DNA from: Euonymus europaeus
Taxonomy: Eukaryota > Streptophyta > Magnoliopsida > Celastrales > Celastraceae
NCBI GenBank assembly: GCA_963580455.1
Contig: OY756960.1
Span: 682,001-746,000, forward strand
Length of the DNA: 64,000 nucleotides
Direction of reading: 5' to 3'
Positions 22,279 through 36,060 of the stretch are shown here, piece after piece. The number at the start of each line of letters is the position of its first letter. Position 1 is the stretch's first letter. The position numbers were made by a program, and so were the translations under genes. The notes beneath the pieces are model-generated. The model searched no databases and was not told where the DNA came from. It saw nothing but the letters and a program-made list of their open reading frames with translations.

Positions 22279-23420
22279 TTCGGATATTGATTTCAGAACT
22301 CGTGGCTAGTTGGTCTCCTTTCACCTAGTTAGCCGCGAAATGTGGTTTCTTTACGTAAACGGTTTTATGAATATCCGTTGACTCCGAGTTCTGAATTCGG
22401 TGATTTTTAGCTTGATTTCACACTACTTTTTGAGCTCTACAATCCTAGCATTTCGGATTTTGATTTCAGAACTCGTGGCTAGTTGGTCTCGTTTGACCGA
22501 GTTAGCCGCGAAATGTGGTTTCTTTACGTAAACGGTTTTATGAATATCCGTTGACTCCGAGTTCTGAATTCGGTGATTTTTAGCTTGATTTCACACAACT
22601 TTTCAAGCTCTACAATCCTGGCATTTCGGATTTTGATTTCAGAACTCGTGGCTAGTAGGTCTCGTTTCTCCCAGTTAGCCGCGAAATGTGGTTTCTTTAC
22701 GTAAACGGTTTTATGAATATCCGTTGACTCCGAGTTCTGAATTCGGTGATTTTTAGCTTGATTACACACTACTTTTCGAGCTCTACAATCCTGGCATTTT
22801 AGATTTTGATTTCAGAACTCGTGGCTAGTTGGTCACGTTTCACCTATTTAGCCGCGAAATGTGGTTTCTTTACGTAAACGGTTTTATGAATATCCGTTGA
22901 CTCCGAGTTCTGAATTCGGTGATTTTTAGGTTGATTACACACTACTTTTCGAGCTCTACGATCCTGGCTTTTCGGATTTTGATTTCAGAACTTGTGGCTA
23001 GTTGGTCTCGTTTCACCTATTTAGCCGCGAAATGTGGTTTCTTTACGTAAACGGTTTTATGAATATCCGCTGACTCCAAGTTCTGAATTCGGTGATTTTT
23101 AGCTTGATTTCACACTACTTTTCGAGCTCTACGATCCTGGCATTTCGGATTTTGATTTCAGAACTCGTGGCTAGTTGGTCTCGTTTCACCTAGTTAGCCG
23201 CGAAATGTGGTTTGTTTACGTTAACGGTTTTATGAATATCCGTTGACTCCGAGTTCTGAATTCGGTGATTTTTAGCTTGATTTCACACTAATTTTCGAGC
23301 TCTACGATCCTGGCGTTTCGGATATTGATTTCAGAACTCGTGGCTAGTTGGTCTCGTTTCAACTAGTTAGCCGCGAAATGTGGTTTCTTTACGTAAACGG
23401 TTTTATGAATATCCGTTGAC
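22279..23420 (+). repeat. Block D, copy 2
   Basis: Second copy of 18300-19440. Differences include CCTAGCATT near 22445 against CCCAGCATT in copy 1, GGTCACG near 22833, and TTTGTTTACG near 23212. It leads directly into alternating CAACTAG and CACCTAG monomers. Confidence 0.75.
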
Positions 23421-24590
23421 TCCGAGTTCTGAATTCGGTGATTTTTAGCTTGATTTCACACTAATTTTCGAGCTCTACGATCCTGGCATTTCGGATATTG
23501 ATTTCAGAACTCGTGGCTAGTTGGTCTCGTTTCACCTAGTTAGCCGCGAAATGTGGTTTCTTTACGTAAACGGTTTTATGAATATCCGTTAACTCCGAGT
23601 TCTGAATTCGGTGATTTTTAGCTTGATTTCACACTACTTTTCGAGCTCTACGATCCTGGCGTTTCGGATATTGATTTCAGAACTCGTGGCTAGTTGGTCT
23701 CGTTTCAACTAGTTAGCCGCGAAATGTGGTTTCTTTACGTAAACGGTTTTATGAATATCCGTTGACTCCGAGTTCTGAATTCGGTGATTTTTAGCTTGAT
23801 TTCACACTAATTTTCGAGCTCTACGATCCTGGCGTTTCGGATATTGATTTCAGAACTTGTGGCTAGTTGGTCTCGTTTCACCTAGTTAGCCGCGAAATGT
23901 GGTTTCTTTACGTAAACGGTTTTATGAATATCCGTTAACTCCGAGTTCTGAATTCGGTGATTTTTAGCTTGATTTCACACTAATTTTCGAGCTCTAAGAT
24001 CCTGGCGTTTCGGATATTGATTTCAGAACTCGTGGCTAGTTGGTCTCGTTTCACCTAGTTGGCCGCGAAATGTGGTTTCTTTACGTAAACGGTTTTATGA
24101 ATATCCGTTGACTCCGAGTTCTGAATTCGGTGATTTTTAGCTTGATTTCACACTAATTTTCGAGCTCTACGATCCTGGCGTTTCGGATATTGATTTCAGA
24201 ACTCGTGGCTAGTTGGTCTCGTTTCAACTAGTTAGCCGCGAAATGTGGTTTCTTTACGTAAACGGTTTTATGAATATCCGTTGACTCCGAGTTCTGAATT
24301 CGGTGATTTTTAGCTTGATTTCACACTAATTTTCGAACTCTACGATCCTGGCGTTTCGGATATTGATTTCAGAACTCGTGGCTAGTTGGTCTCGTTTCAC
24401 CTAGTTAGCCGCGAAATGTGGTTTCTTTACGTAAACGGTTTTATGAATATCCGTTAACTCCGAGTTCTGAATTCGGTGATTTTTAGCTTGATTTCACACT
24501 ACTTTTCGAGCTCTACGATCCTGGCGTTTCGGATATTGATTTCAGAACTCGTGGCTAGTTGGTCTCCTTTCACCTAGTTAGCCGCGAAAT
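23340..24590 (+). repeat. Alternating CAACTAG/CACCTAG monomers, partly dimeric
   Basis: CAACTAG members begin near 23359, 23705 and 24224, spaced by two and three monomers. Each is followed by a CACCTAG member carrying ATCCGTTAACTCC near 23586, 23932 and 24451 (346 and 519 bp apart). This suggests duplication of a two-monomer unit with one monomer inserted. Confidence 0.65.
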
Positions 24591-24714
24591 GTGGTTTCTT
24601 TATGTAAACGGTTTTATGAATATCCGTTGACTCCGAGTTCTGAATTCGGTGATTTTTAGCTTGATTTCACACTACTTTTTGAGCTCTACAATCCTAGCAT
24701 TTCGGATTTTGATT

Positions 24715-26155
24715 TCAGAACTCGTGGCTAGTTGGTCTCGTTTGACCGAGTTAGCCGCGAAATGTGGTTTCTTTACGTAAACGGTTTTATGAATATCCGT
24801 TGACTCCGAGTTCTGAATTCGGTGATTTTTAGCTTGATTTCACACAACTTTTCGAGCTCTACAATCCTGGCATTTCGGATTTTGATTTCAGAACTCGTGG
24901 CTAGTTGGTCTCGTTTCTCCCAGTTAGCCGCGAAATGTGGTTTCTTTACGTAAACGGTTTTATGAATATCCGTTGACTCCGAGTTCTGAATTCGGTGATT
25001 TTTAGCTTGATTACACACTACTTTTCGAGCTCTACAATCCTGGCATTTTAGATTTTGATTTCAGAACTCGTGGCTAGTTGGTGTCGTTTCACCTATTTAG
25101 CCGCGAAATGTGGTTTCTTTACGTAAACGGTTTTATGAATATCCGTTGACTCCGAGTTCTGAATTCGGTGAGTTTTAGCCTGATTTCACACTACTTTTCG
25201 AGCTCTACGATCCTGGCATTTCGGATTTTGATTTAAGAACTCGTGGCTAGTAGGTCTCGTTTCACCTAGTTAGCCGCGAAATGTGGTTTCTTTACGTAAA
25301 GAGTTTTTATGAATATCCTTTGACTCCGAGTTCTGAATTCGGTGATTTTTAGCTTGATTTCACACTACTTTTCGAGCTCTACGATCCTGGCATTTCAGAT
25401 TTTGATTTCAGAACTCGTGGCTAGTAGGTCTCGATTCACCTATTTAGCCGCGAAATGTGGTTTCTTTACGTAAGTGGTTTTATGAATATCCGTTGACTCC
25501 GAGTTCTGAATTCGGTGATTTTTAGGTTGATTACACACTACTTTTCGAGCTCTACGATCCTGGCGTTTCGGATTTTGATTTCAGAACTTGTGGCTAGTTG
25601 GTCTCGTTTCACCTATTTAGCCACGAAATGTGGTTTCTTTACGTAAACGGTTTTATGAATATCCGTTGACTCCGAGTTCTAAATTCGGTGATTTTTAGCT
25701 TGATTTCACACTACTTTTCGAGCTCTACGATCCTGGCGTTTCGGATTTTGATTTCAAAACTCGTGGCTAGTTGGTCTCATTTCACCTAGTTAGCCGCGAA
25801 ATATGGTTTCTTTACGTTAACGGTTTTATGAATATCCGTTGACTCCGAGTTCTGAATTCGGTGATTTTTAGCTTGATTTTACACTAATTTTCGAGCTCAA
25901 CGATCCTGGCGTTTCGGATATTGATTTCAGAACTCGTGGCTAGTTGGTCTCGTTTCAACTAGTTAGCCGCGAAATGTGGTTTCTTTACGTAAACGGTTTT
26001 ATGAATATCCGTTGACTCCGAGTTCTGAATTCGGTGATTTTTAGCCTGATTTCACACTAATTTTCGAGCTCTACGATCCTGGCGTTTCGGATATTGATTT
26101 GAGAACTCGTGGCTAGTTGGTCTCGTTTCACCTAGTTAGCCGCGAAATGTGGTTT
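24715..26155 (+). repeat. Block E, copy 2
   Basis: Second copy of 19870-21310 at 4,845 bp. Copy-specific changes: GGTGTCGTTTC near 25080, GGTCTCATTTC near 25777 and GATTTTACACTAA near 25875. Otherwise the member order is the same. Confidence 0.75.
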
Positions 26156-29100
26156 CTTTACGTAAACGGTTTTATGAATATCCGTTGACTCCGAGTTCTG
26201 AATTCGGTGATTTTTAGCTGGATTTCACAATACTTTTCGAGCTCTACGATCCTGGCATTTCGGATTTTGATTTCAGAACTCGTGACTAGTAGGTCTCGTT
26301 TCTCCCAGTTAGCCGCGAAATGTGGTTTCTTTACGTAAACGGTTTTATGAATATCCGTTGACTCCGAGTTCTGAATTCGGTGATTTTTAGCTTGATTACA
26401 CACTACTTTCGAGCTCTACAATCCTGGCGTTTTGGATTTTGATTTCAGAACTCGTGGCTAGTTGGTCTCGTTTCACCTATTTAGCCGCGAAATGTGGTTT
26501 CTTTACGTAAACGGTTTTAGGAATATCTGTTGACTCCGAGTTCTGAATTCGGTGATTTTTAGCTTGATTTCACACTACTTTTCGAGCTCTATGATTCTGG
26601 CGTTTCGTATTTTGATTTCAGAACTCGTGGCTAGTAGGTCTCGTTTCACCTAGTTAGCCGCGAAATGTGGTTTCTTTACGTAAAGAGTTTTTATGAATAT
26701 CCATTGACTCCGAGTTCTGAATTCGTTGATTTTTAGCTTGATTTCACACTACTTTTCGAGCTCTACGATCCTGGCATTTCAGATTTTCATTTCAGAACTC
26801 GTGGCTAGTAGGTCTCGATTCACCTATTTAGCCGCGAAATGTGGTATCTTTACGTAAGTGGTTTTATGAATATCCGTGACTCCGAGTTCTGAATTCGTTG
26901 ATTTTTAGGTTGATTACACAATACTTTTCGAGCTCTACGATCCTGGCGTTTCGGATTTTGATTTCAGAACTTGTGGCTAGTTGGTCTCGTTTCACCTATT
27001 TAGCCGCGAAATGTGGTTTCTTTACGTAAACGGTTTTATGAATATCCGTTGACTCCGAGTTCTGAATTCAGTGATTTTTAGCTTGGTTTCACACTACTTT
27101 TCGAGCTCTACGATCCTGGCGTTTCGGATTTTGATTTCAGAACTCGTGGCTAGTTGGTCTCGTTTCACCTAGTTAGCCGCGAAATGTGGTTTCTTTACGT
27201 AAACGGTTTTCTGAATATTCGTTGACTCCGAGTTCTGAATTCGGTGATTTTTAGCTTGATTTCACACTAATTTTCAAGCTCTACGATCCTGGCGTTTCGG
27301 ATATTGATTTCAGAACTCGTGGCTAGTTGGTCTCATTTCAACTAGTTAGCCGCGAAATGTGGTTTCTTTACGTAAACGGCTTTATGATTATCCGTTGACT
27401 CCGAGTTCTGAATTCGTTGATTTTTAGCTTGATTTCACACTAATTTTCGAGCTCTACGATCCTGGCATTTCGGATATTGATTTCAGAACTCGTGGCTAGT
27501 TGGTCTCGTTTCACCTAGTTAGCCGCGAAATGTGGTTTCTTTACGTAAACGGTTTTATGAATATCCGTTGACTCCGAGTTCTGAATTCGGTGATTTTTAG
27601 CTTGATTTCACACTAATTTTCGAGCTCTACGATCCTGGCATTTCGGATATTGATTTCAGAACTCGTGGCCAGTTGGTCTCGTTTCACCTAGTTAGCCGCG
27701 AAATGTGGTTTCTTTACGTAAACGGTTTTATGAATATCCGTTGACTCCGAGTTCTGAATTCGGTGATTTTTAGCTTGATTTCACACTAATTTTCGAGCTC
27801 TACGATCCTGGCGTTTCGGATATTGATTTCAGAACTCGTGGCTAGTAGGTCTCGTTTCACCGAGTTAGCCGCGAAATGTGGTTTCTTTACGTAAACGGTT
27901 TTATGAATATCCGTTGACTCCGAGTTCTGAATTCGGTGATTTTTAGCTTGATTTCACACAACTTTTCGAGCTCTACGATCGTGGCGTTTCGGATTTTGAT
28001 TTCAGAACTCGTGCCTAGTAGGTCTCGTTTCTCCCAATTAGCCGCGAAATGTGGTTTCTTTACGTAAACGGTTTTATGAATATCCGTTGACTCCGAGTTC
28101 CGAATTCGGTGATTTTTAGCTTGATTTCACACTACTTTTTGAGCTCTACAATCCTAGCGTTTCGGATTTTGATTTCAAAACTCGTGGCTAGTTGGTCTCG
28201 TTTCACCGAGTTAGCCGCGAAATGAGGTTTCTTTACGCAAACGGTTTTATGAATATCCGTTGACTCCGAGTTCTGAATTCGGTGATTTTTAGCTTGATTT
28301 CACGCAACTTTTCGAGCTCTACCATTTTGGCGTTTCGGATTTTGATTTCAGAACTCGTGGCTAGTAGGTCTCGTTTCTGCCAGTTAGCCGCGAAATGTGG
28401 TTTCTTTACGTAAACGGTTTTATGAATATCCGTTGACTCCGAGTTCTGAATTCGGTGATTTTTAGCTTGATTACACACTACTTTTCGAGCTCTACGATCC
28501 TGGCATTTCCGATATTGATTTCAGAACTCGTGGCTAGTTGGTCGCGTTTCACCTAGTTAGCCGCGAAATGTGGTTTCTTTACGTAAACGATTTTATGAAT
28601 ATCCGTTGACTCCGAGTTCTGAATTCGGTGATTTTTAGCTTGATTTCACACTACTTTTCGAGCTCTACGATCCTGGCATTTCGGATATTGATTTCAGAAC
28701 TCGTGGCTAGTTAGTGTCGTTTCACCTAGTTAGCCGCGAAATGTGGTTTCTTTACGTAAACGGTTTTATGAATATCCGTTGACTCCGAGTTCTGAATTCC
28801 GTGATTTTTAGCTTGATTTCACACTAATTTTTCAGCTCTACAATCCTAGCATTTCGGATTTTGATTTCAAAACTCGTGGCTAGTTGGTCTCGTTTCACCG
28901 AGTTAGCCGCGAAATGTGGTTTCTTTACGTAAACGGTTTTATGAATATCCGTTGACTCCGAGTTCTGAATTCGGTGATTTTTAGCTTGATTTCACACAAC
29001 TTTTTGAGCTCTACGATCCTGGCGTTTCGGATTTTGATTTCAGAACTCGTGGCTAGTAGGTCTCGTTTCTCCCAATTAGCCGCGAAATGTGGTTTCTTTA

Positions 29101-30090
29101 CGTAAACGGTTTTATGAATATCCGTTGACTCCGATTTCTGAATTCGGTGATTTTTAGCTTGATTACACACTACTTTTCGAGCTCTACAATCCTGGCATTT
29201 TGGATTTTGATTTCAGAACTCGTGGCTAGTTGGTCTCGTTTCACCTAGTTAGCCGCGAAATGTGGTTTCTTTACGTAAACGGTTTAAGGAATATCCGTTG
29301 ACTCCGAGTTCTGAATTCGGTGATTTTTAGCTTGATTACACACTACTTTTCGAGCTCTACAATCCTGGCATTTTGGATTTTGATTTCAGAACTCGTGGCT
29401 AGTTGGTCTCGTTTCAACTAGTTAGCCGCGAAATGTGGTTTCTTTACGTAAACGGTTTTATGAATATCCGTTGACTCCGAGTTCTGAATTCGGTGATTTT
29501 TAACTTGATTTCACAGTAATTTTCGAGCTCTACGTTCCTGGCGTTTCGGATATTGATTTCAGAACTCGTGGCTAGTTGGTCTCGTTTCACCTAGTTAGCC
29601 GCGAAATGTGGTTTCTTTACGTAAAAGGTTTTATGAATATCCGTTGACTCCGAGTTCTGAATTCGGTGATTTTTAGCTTGATTTCACACTAATTTTTGAG
29701 CTCTACGATCCTGGAGTTTCGTATATTGATTTCAGAACTCGTGGCTAGTTGGTCTCATTTCAACTAGTTAGCCGCGAAATGTGGTTTCTTTACGTAAACG
29801 GTTTTATGAATATCCGTTGACTCCGAGTTCTGAATTCGGTGATTTTTAGCTTGATTTCACACAACTTTTTGAGCTCTACGATCCTGGCGTTTCGGATATT
29901 GATTTCAGAACTCGTGGCTAGTAGGTCTCTTTTCTCCCAGTTAGCCGCGAAATGTGGTTTCTTTACGTAAACGGTTTTATGAATATCCGTTGACTCCGAG
30001 TTCTGAATTCGGTGATTTTTAGCTTGATTACACACTACTTTTCGAGCTCTACAATCCTGGCGTTTTAGATTTTGATTTCAGAACTCTTGG
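26156..30090 (+). repeat. Diverse satellite zone with weak order
   Basis: About 23 monomers. Two 172-bp members (ACTACTTTCGAG near 26407, ATCCGTGACTCC near 26877) and one 174-bp member (26680) are here. Together they account for the 2,075-bp spacing (12 x 173 - 1) between related monomer pairs at 26158 and 28233. Related pairs (CACACAACTTT followed by CTCCCAGTT or CTCCCAATT) recur near 28233, 28925 and 29790 at four and five monomers. No gene or insert was seen. Confidence 0.6.
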
Positions 30091-31000
30091 CTAGTTGGTC
30101 TCGTTTCACCTATTTAGCCGCGAAATGTGGTTTCTTTACGTAAACGATTTTAGGAATATCCGTTTACTCCGAGTTCTGAATTCGGTGATTTTTAGCTTGA
30201 TTTCACACTACTTTTCGAACTCTACGATCCTGGCATTTCGGATTTTGATTTCAGAACTCGTGGCTAGTAGGTCTCGTTTCACCTAGTTAGCCGCGAAATG
30301 TGGTTTCTTTACGTAAAGAGTTTTTATGAATATCCTTTGACTCCGAGTTCTGAATTCGGTGATTTTTAGCTTGATTTCACACTACTTTTCGAGCTCTACG
30401 ATCCTGGAATTTCAGATTTTGATTTCAGAACTCGTGGCTAGTAGGTCTCGATTCACCTATTTAGCCGCGAAATGTGGTTTCTTTACGTAAGTGGTTTTAT
30501 GAATATCCGCTGACTACGAGTTCTGAATTCGGTGATTTTTAGGTTGATTACACACTACTTTTCGAGCTCTACGATCCTGGCGTTTCGGATTTTGATTTCA
30601 GAACTTGTGGCTAGTTGGTCTCGTTTCACCTATTTAGCCGCGAAATGTGGTTTCTTTACGTAAACGGTTTTATGAATATCCGTTGACTCCGAGTTCTGAA
30701 TTCGGTGATTTTTAGCTTGATTTCACACTACATTTCGAGCTCTACGATCCTGGCGTTTCGGATTTTGATTTCAGAACTCGTGGCTAGTTGGTCTCGTTTC
30801 ACCTAGTTAGCCGCGAAATGTAGTTTCTTTACGTAAACGGTTTTATGAACATCCGTTGACTCCGAGTTCTGAATTCGGTGATTTTTAGCTTGATTTCACA
30901 CTAATTTTCGAGCACTACGATCCTGGAATTTCGGATATTGATTTCAGAACTCGTGGCTAGTTGGTCTCGTTTCACCTAGTTAGCCGCGAAATGTGGTTTC
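30090..31000 (+). repeat. Block F, copy 1 (about 5 monomers)
   Basis: Recurs at about 32341-33251 with an offset of 2,251 bp (13 x 173 + 2). Members in order: ACGATTTTAGG with CCGTTTACTCC; GTAAAGAG (30313 and 32564) with CTGGAATTTCAG; GTAAGTGG with GACTACGAG; ACTACATTTCG; GAGCACTACG. A partial version follows at 31179, 866 bp on (5 x 173 + 1). Confidence 0.75.
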
Positions 31001-32340
31001 TTTACGTAAACAGTTTTATGAATATCCGTTGACTCCGAGTTCTGAATTCGGTGAATTTTAGCTTGATTTCACACTACTTTTCGAGCTCTACGATCCTGGC
31101 ATTTCAGATTTTGATTTCAGAACTCGTGGCTAGTAGGTCTCGTTTCACCTAGTTAGCCGCGAAATGTGGTTTCTTTACGTAAAGAGTTTTTATGAATATC
31201 CTTTGACTCCGAGTTCTGAATTCGGTGATTTTTAGCTTGATTTCACACTACTTTTCGAGCTCTACGATCCTGGAATTTCAGATTTTGATTTCAGAACTCG
31301 TGGCTAGTAGGTCTCGATTCACCTATTTAGCCGCGAAATGTGGTTTCTTTACGTAAGTGGTTTTATGAATATCCGTTGACTACGAGTTCTGAATTCGGTG
31401 ATTTTTAGGTTGATTACACACTACTTTTCGAGCTCTACGATCCTGGCGTTTCGGATTTTGATTTCAGAACTTGTGGCTAGTTGGTCTCGTTCCACCTATT
31501 TAGCCGCGAAATGTGGTTTCTTTACGTAAACGGTTTTATGAATATCCGTTGACTCCGAGTTCTGAATTCGGTGATTTTTAGCTTGATTTCACACTAATTT
31601 TCGAGCTCTACGATCCTGGCTTTTCGGATATTGATTTCAGAACTCGTGGCTAGTAGGTCTCGTTTCACCGAGTTAGCCGCGAAATGTGGTTTCTTTACGT
31701 AAACGGTTTTATGAATATCCGTTGACTCCGAGTTCTGAATTCGGTGATTTTTAGCTTGATTTCACACTACTTTTCGAGCTCTACGATCCTGGCGTTTCGG
31801 ATTTTGATTTCAGAACTCGTGGCTAGTAGGTCTCGTTTCTCCCAATTAGCCGCGAAATGTGGTTTCTTTACGTAAACGGTTTTATGAATATCCGTTGACT
31901 CCGAGTTCTGAATTCGGTGATTTTTAGCTTGATTTCACACTAATTTTTGAGCTCTACGATCCTGGAGTTTCGGATATTGATTTCAAAACTCGTGGCTAGT
32001 TGGTCTCATTTCAACTAGTTAGCCGCGAAATGTGGTTTCTTTACGTAAACGGTTTTATGAATATCCGTTGACTCCGAGTTCTGAATTCGGTGATTATAAG
32101 CTTGATTTCACACAACTTTTTGAGCTCTACGATCCTGGCGTTTCGGATTTTGATTTCAGAACTCGTGGCTAGTAGGTCTCGTTTCTCCCAGTTAGCCGCG
32201 AAATGTGGTTTCTTTACGTAAACGGTTTTATGAATATCCGTTGACTCCGAGTTCTGAATTCGGTGATTTTTAGCTTGATTACACACTACTTTTCAAGCTC
32301 TACAATCCTGGCGTTTTAGATTTTGATTTCAGAACTCTTG
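31001..32340 (+). repeat. Partial block F repeat plus block G, copy 1
   Basis: The GTAAAGAG, GTAAGTGG and GACTACGAG members repeat from 31179. They are followed by block G: TTTCTCCCAATT, then CTAATTTTTGAG with CCTGGAGTTTCGG, then CTCATTTCAACTAG, CACACAACTTT, CTCCCAGTT and TTACACAC. Block G recurs 1,558 bp on at about 33,400-33,850, and again near 35,300 and 36,510. Confidence 0.7.
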
Positions 32341-33251
32341 GCTAGTTGGTCTCGTTTCACCTATTTAGCCGCGAAATGTGGTTTCTTTACGTAAACGATT
32401 TTAGGAATATCCGTTTACTCCGAGTTCTGAATTCGGTGATTTTTAGCTTGATTTCACACTACTTTTCGAGCTCTACGATCCTGACGTTTCGGATTTTGAT
32501 TTCAGAACTCGTGGCTAGTAGGTCTCGTTTCACCTAGTTAGCCGCGAAATGTGGTTTCTTTACGTAAAGAGTTTTTATGAATATCCTTTGACTCCGAGTT
32601 CTGAATTCGGTGATTTTTAGCTTGATTTCACACTACTTTTCGAGCTCTACGATCCTGGAATTTCAGATTTTGATTTCAGAACTCGTGGCTAGTAGGTCTC
32701 GATTCACCTATTTAGCCGCGAAATGTGGTTTCTTTACGTAAGTGGTTTTATGAATATCCGTTGACTACGAGTTCTGAATTCGGTGATTTTTAGGTTGATT
32801 ACACACTACTTTTCGAGCTCTACGATCCTGGTGTTTCGGATTTTGATTTCAGAACTTGTGGCTAGTTGGTCTCGTTTCACCTATTTAGCCGCGAAATGTG
32901 GTTTCTTTACGTAAACGGTTTTATGAATATCCGTTGACTCCGAGTTCTGAATTCGGTGATTTTTAGCTTGATTTCACACTACATTTCGAGCTCTACGATC
33001 CTGGCGTTTCGGATTTTGATTTCAGAACTCGTGGCTAGTTGGTCTCGTTTCACCTAGTTAGCCGCGAAATGTGGTTTCTTTACGTAAACGGTTTTATGAA
33101 TATCCGTTGACTCCGAGTTCTGAATTCGGTGATTTTTAGCTTGATTTCACACTAATTTTCGAGCACTACGATCCTGGCATTTCGGATATTGATTTCAGAA
33201 CTCGTGGCTAGTTGGTCTCGTTTCACCTACTTAGCCGCGAAATGTGGTTTC
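32341..33251 (+). repeat. Block F, copy 2
   Basis: Second copy of 30090-31000. It has CCTGACGTTTCGG near 32483 where copy 1 has CCTGGCATTTCGG, and CACCTACTTAGCC near 33227. The plus-strand open frames at 30095-30286 and 32346-32537 are the same repeat segment read from a TTG codon. Confidence 0.75.
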
Positions 33252-34849
33252 TTTACGTAAACAGTTTTATGAATATCCGTTGACTCCGAGTTCTGAATTC
33301 GGTGATTTTTAGCTTGATTTCACACTACTTTTCGAGCTCTACGATCCTGGCGTTTCGGATTTTGATTTCAGAACTCGTGGCTAGTAGGTCTCGTTTCTCC
33401 CAATTAGCCGCGAAATGTGGTTTCTTTACGTAAACGGTTTTATGAATATCCGTTGACTCCGAGTTCTGAATTCGGTGATTTTTAGCTTGATTTCACACTA
33501 ATTTTTGAGCTCTACGATCCTGGAGTTTCGGATATTGATTTCAGAACTCGTGGCTAGTTGGTCTCATTTCAACTAGTTAGCCGCGAAATGTGGTTTCTTT
33601 ACGTAAACGGTTTTATGAATATCCGTTGACTCCGAGTTCTGAATTCGGTGATTTTTAGCTTGATTTCACACAACTTTTCGAGCTCTACGATCCTGGCGTT
33701 TCGGATTTTGATTTCAGAACTCGTGGCTAGTAGGTCTCTTTTCTCCCAGTTAGCCGCGAAATGTGGTTTCTTTACGTAAACGGTTTTATGAATATCCGTT
33801 GACTCCGAGTTCTGAATTCGGTGATTTTTAGCTTGATTACACACTACTTTTCAAGCTCTACGATCCTGGGGTTTCGGATTTTGATTTCAGAACTCGTGGC
33901 TAGTTGGTCTCGTTTCACCTAGTTAGCCGCGAAATGTGGTTTCTTTACGTAAACGGTTTTATGAATATCCGTTGACTCCGAGTTCTGAATTCGGTGATTT
34001 TTAGCTTGATTTCACACTAATTTTCGAGCACTACGATCCTGGCGTTTCGGATATTGATTTCAGAACTCGTGGCTAGTTGGTCTCGTTTCACCTAGTTAGC
34101 CGCGAAATGTGGTTTCTTTACGTAAACAGTTTTATGAATATCCGTTGACTCCGAGTTCTGAATTCGGTGAATTTTAGCTTGATTTCACACTACTTTTCGA
34201 GCTCTACGATCCTGGCGTTTCGGATTTTGATTTCAGAACTCGTGGCTAGTAGTTCTCGTTTCACCTAGTTAGCCGCAAAATGTGGTTTCTTTACGTAAAG
34301 AGTTTTTATGAATATCCTTTGACTCCGAGTTCTGAATTCGGTGATTTTTAGCTTGATTTCACACTACTTTTCGAGCTCTACGATCCTGGAATTTCAGATT
34401 TTGATTTCAGAACTCGTGGCTAGTAGGTCTCGATTCACCTATTTAGCCGCGAAATGTGGTTTCTTTACGTAAGTGGTTTTATGAATATCCGTTGACTACG
34501 AGTTCTGAATTCGGTGATTTTTAGGTTGATTACACACTACTTTTCGAGCTCTACGATCCTGGCGTTTCGGATTTTGATTTCAGAACTAGTGGCTAGTTGG
34601 TCTCGTTTCACCTATTTAGCCGCGAAATGTGGTTTCTTTACGTAAACGGTTTTATGAATATCCGTTGACTCCGAGTTCTGAATTCGGTGATTTTTAGCTT
34701 GATTTCACACTACATTTCGAGCTCTACGATCCTGGCATTTCGGATTTTGATTTCAGAACTCGTGGCTAGTTGGTCTCGTTTCACCTAGTTAGCCGCGAAA
34801 TGTGGTTTCTTTACGTAAACGGTTTTATGAATATTCGTTGACTCCGAGT
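33252..34849 (+). repeat. Block G copy 2 followed by a partial block F
   Basis: Contains the CTCCCAATT, CTGGAGTTTCGG, CTCATTTCAACTAG and CACACAACTTT order near 33400-33850. A GAGCACTACG member near 34030 follows, then GTAAAGAG at 34295, GTAAGTGG and GACTACGAG members. This reassorts the order seen at 30.1-33.2 kb. Confidence 0.65.
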
Positions 34850-36060
34850 TCTGAATTCGGTGATTTTTAGCTTGATTTCACACTAATTTTCGAGCTCTAC
34901 GATCCTGGCGTTTCGGATATTGATTTCAGAACTCGTGGCTAGTTGTTCTCGTTTCACCTAGTTAGCCGCGAAATGTGGTTTCTTTACGTAAACGGTTTTA
35001 TGAATATCCGTTGACTCCGAGTTCTGAATTCGGTGATTTTTAGCTTGATTTCACACTAATTTTCGAGCTCTACGATCCTGGCTTTTCGGATATTGATTTC
35101 AGAACTCGTGGCTAGTAGGTCTCGTTTCACCGAGTTAGCCGCAAAATGTGGTTTCTTTACGTAAACGGTTTTATGAATATCCGTTGACTCCGAGTTCTGA
35201 ATTCGGTGATTTTTAGCTTGATTTCACACTACTTTTTGAGCTCTACGATCCTGGCATTTCGGATTTTGATTTCAGAACTCGTGGCTAGTAGGTATCGTTT
35301 CTCCCAATTAGCCGCGAAATGTGGTTTCTTTACGTAAACGGTTTTATGAATATCCGTTGACTCCGAGTTCTGAATTCGGTGATTTTTAGCTTGATTTCAC
35401 ACTAATTTTTGAGCTCTACGATCCTGGAGTTTCGGATATTGATTTAAGAACTCGTGGCTAGTTGGTCTCATTTCAACTAGTTAGCCGCGAAATGTGGTTT
35501 CTTTACGTAAACGGTTTTATGAATATCCGTTGACTCCGAGTTCTGAATTCGGTGATTTTTAGCTTGATTTCACACAACTTTTCGAGCTCTACGATCCTGG
35601 CGTTTCGGATTTTGATTTCAGAACTCGTGGCTAGTAGGTCTCTTTTCTCCCAGTTAGCCGCGAAATGTGGTTTCTTTACGTAAACGGTTTTATGAATATC
35701 CGTTGACTCCGAGTTCTGAATTCGGTGATTTTTAGCTTGATTACACACTACTTTTCGAGCTCTACAATCCTGGCGTTTTAGATTTTGATTTCAGAACTCT
35801 TGGCTAGATGGTCTCGTTTCACCTATTTAGCCGCGAAATGTGGTTTTTTTACGTAAACGGTTTTATGAATATCCGTTGACTCCGAGTTCTGAATTCGGTG
35901 ATTTTTAGCTTGATTTCACACTAATTTTCGAGCTCTACGATCCTGGCTTTTCGGATATTGATTTCAGAACTCGTGGCTAGTAGGTCTCGTTTCACCGAGT
36001 TAGCCGCAAAATGTGGTTTCTTTACGTAAACGATTTTATGAATATCCGTTGACTCCGAGT
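34850..36060 (+). repeat. 7-monomer tandem duplication H, copy 1 (1,211 bp)
   Basis: Repeats directly at 36061-37271. Markers: GTTGTTCTC at 34942 and 36153; GGTATCGTTTCTCCC near 35292 and 36503; CTTGGCTAGATGG near 35799 and 37010; and GCCGCAAAATG near 35140, 36005, 36350 and 37215. The CAAAATG change (from CGAAATG) is almost confined to this zone, plus 34276 and about 42762. Confidence 0.88.
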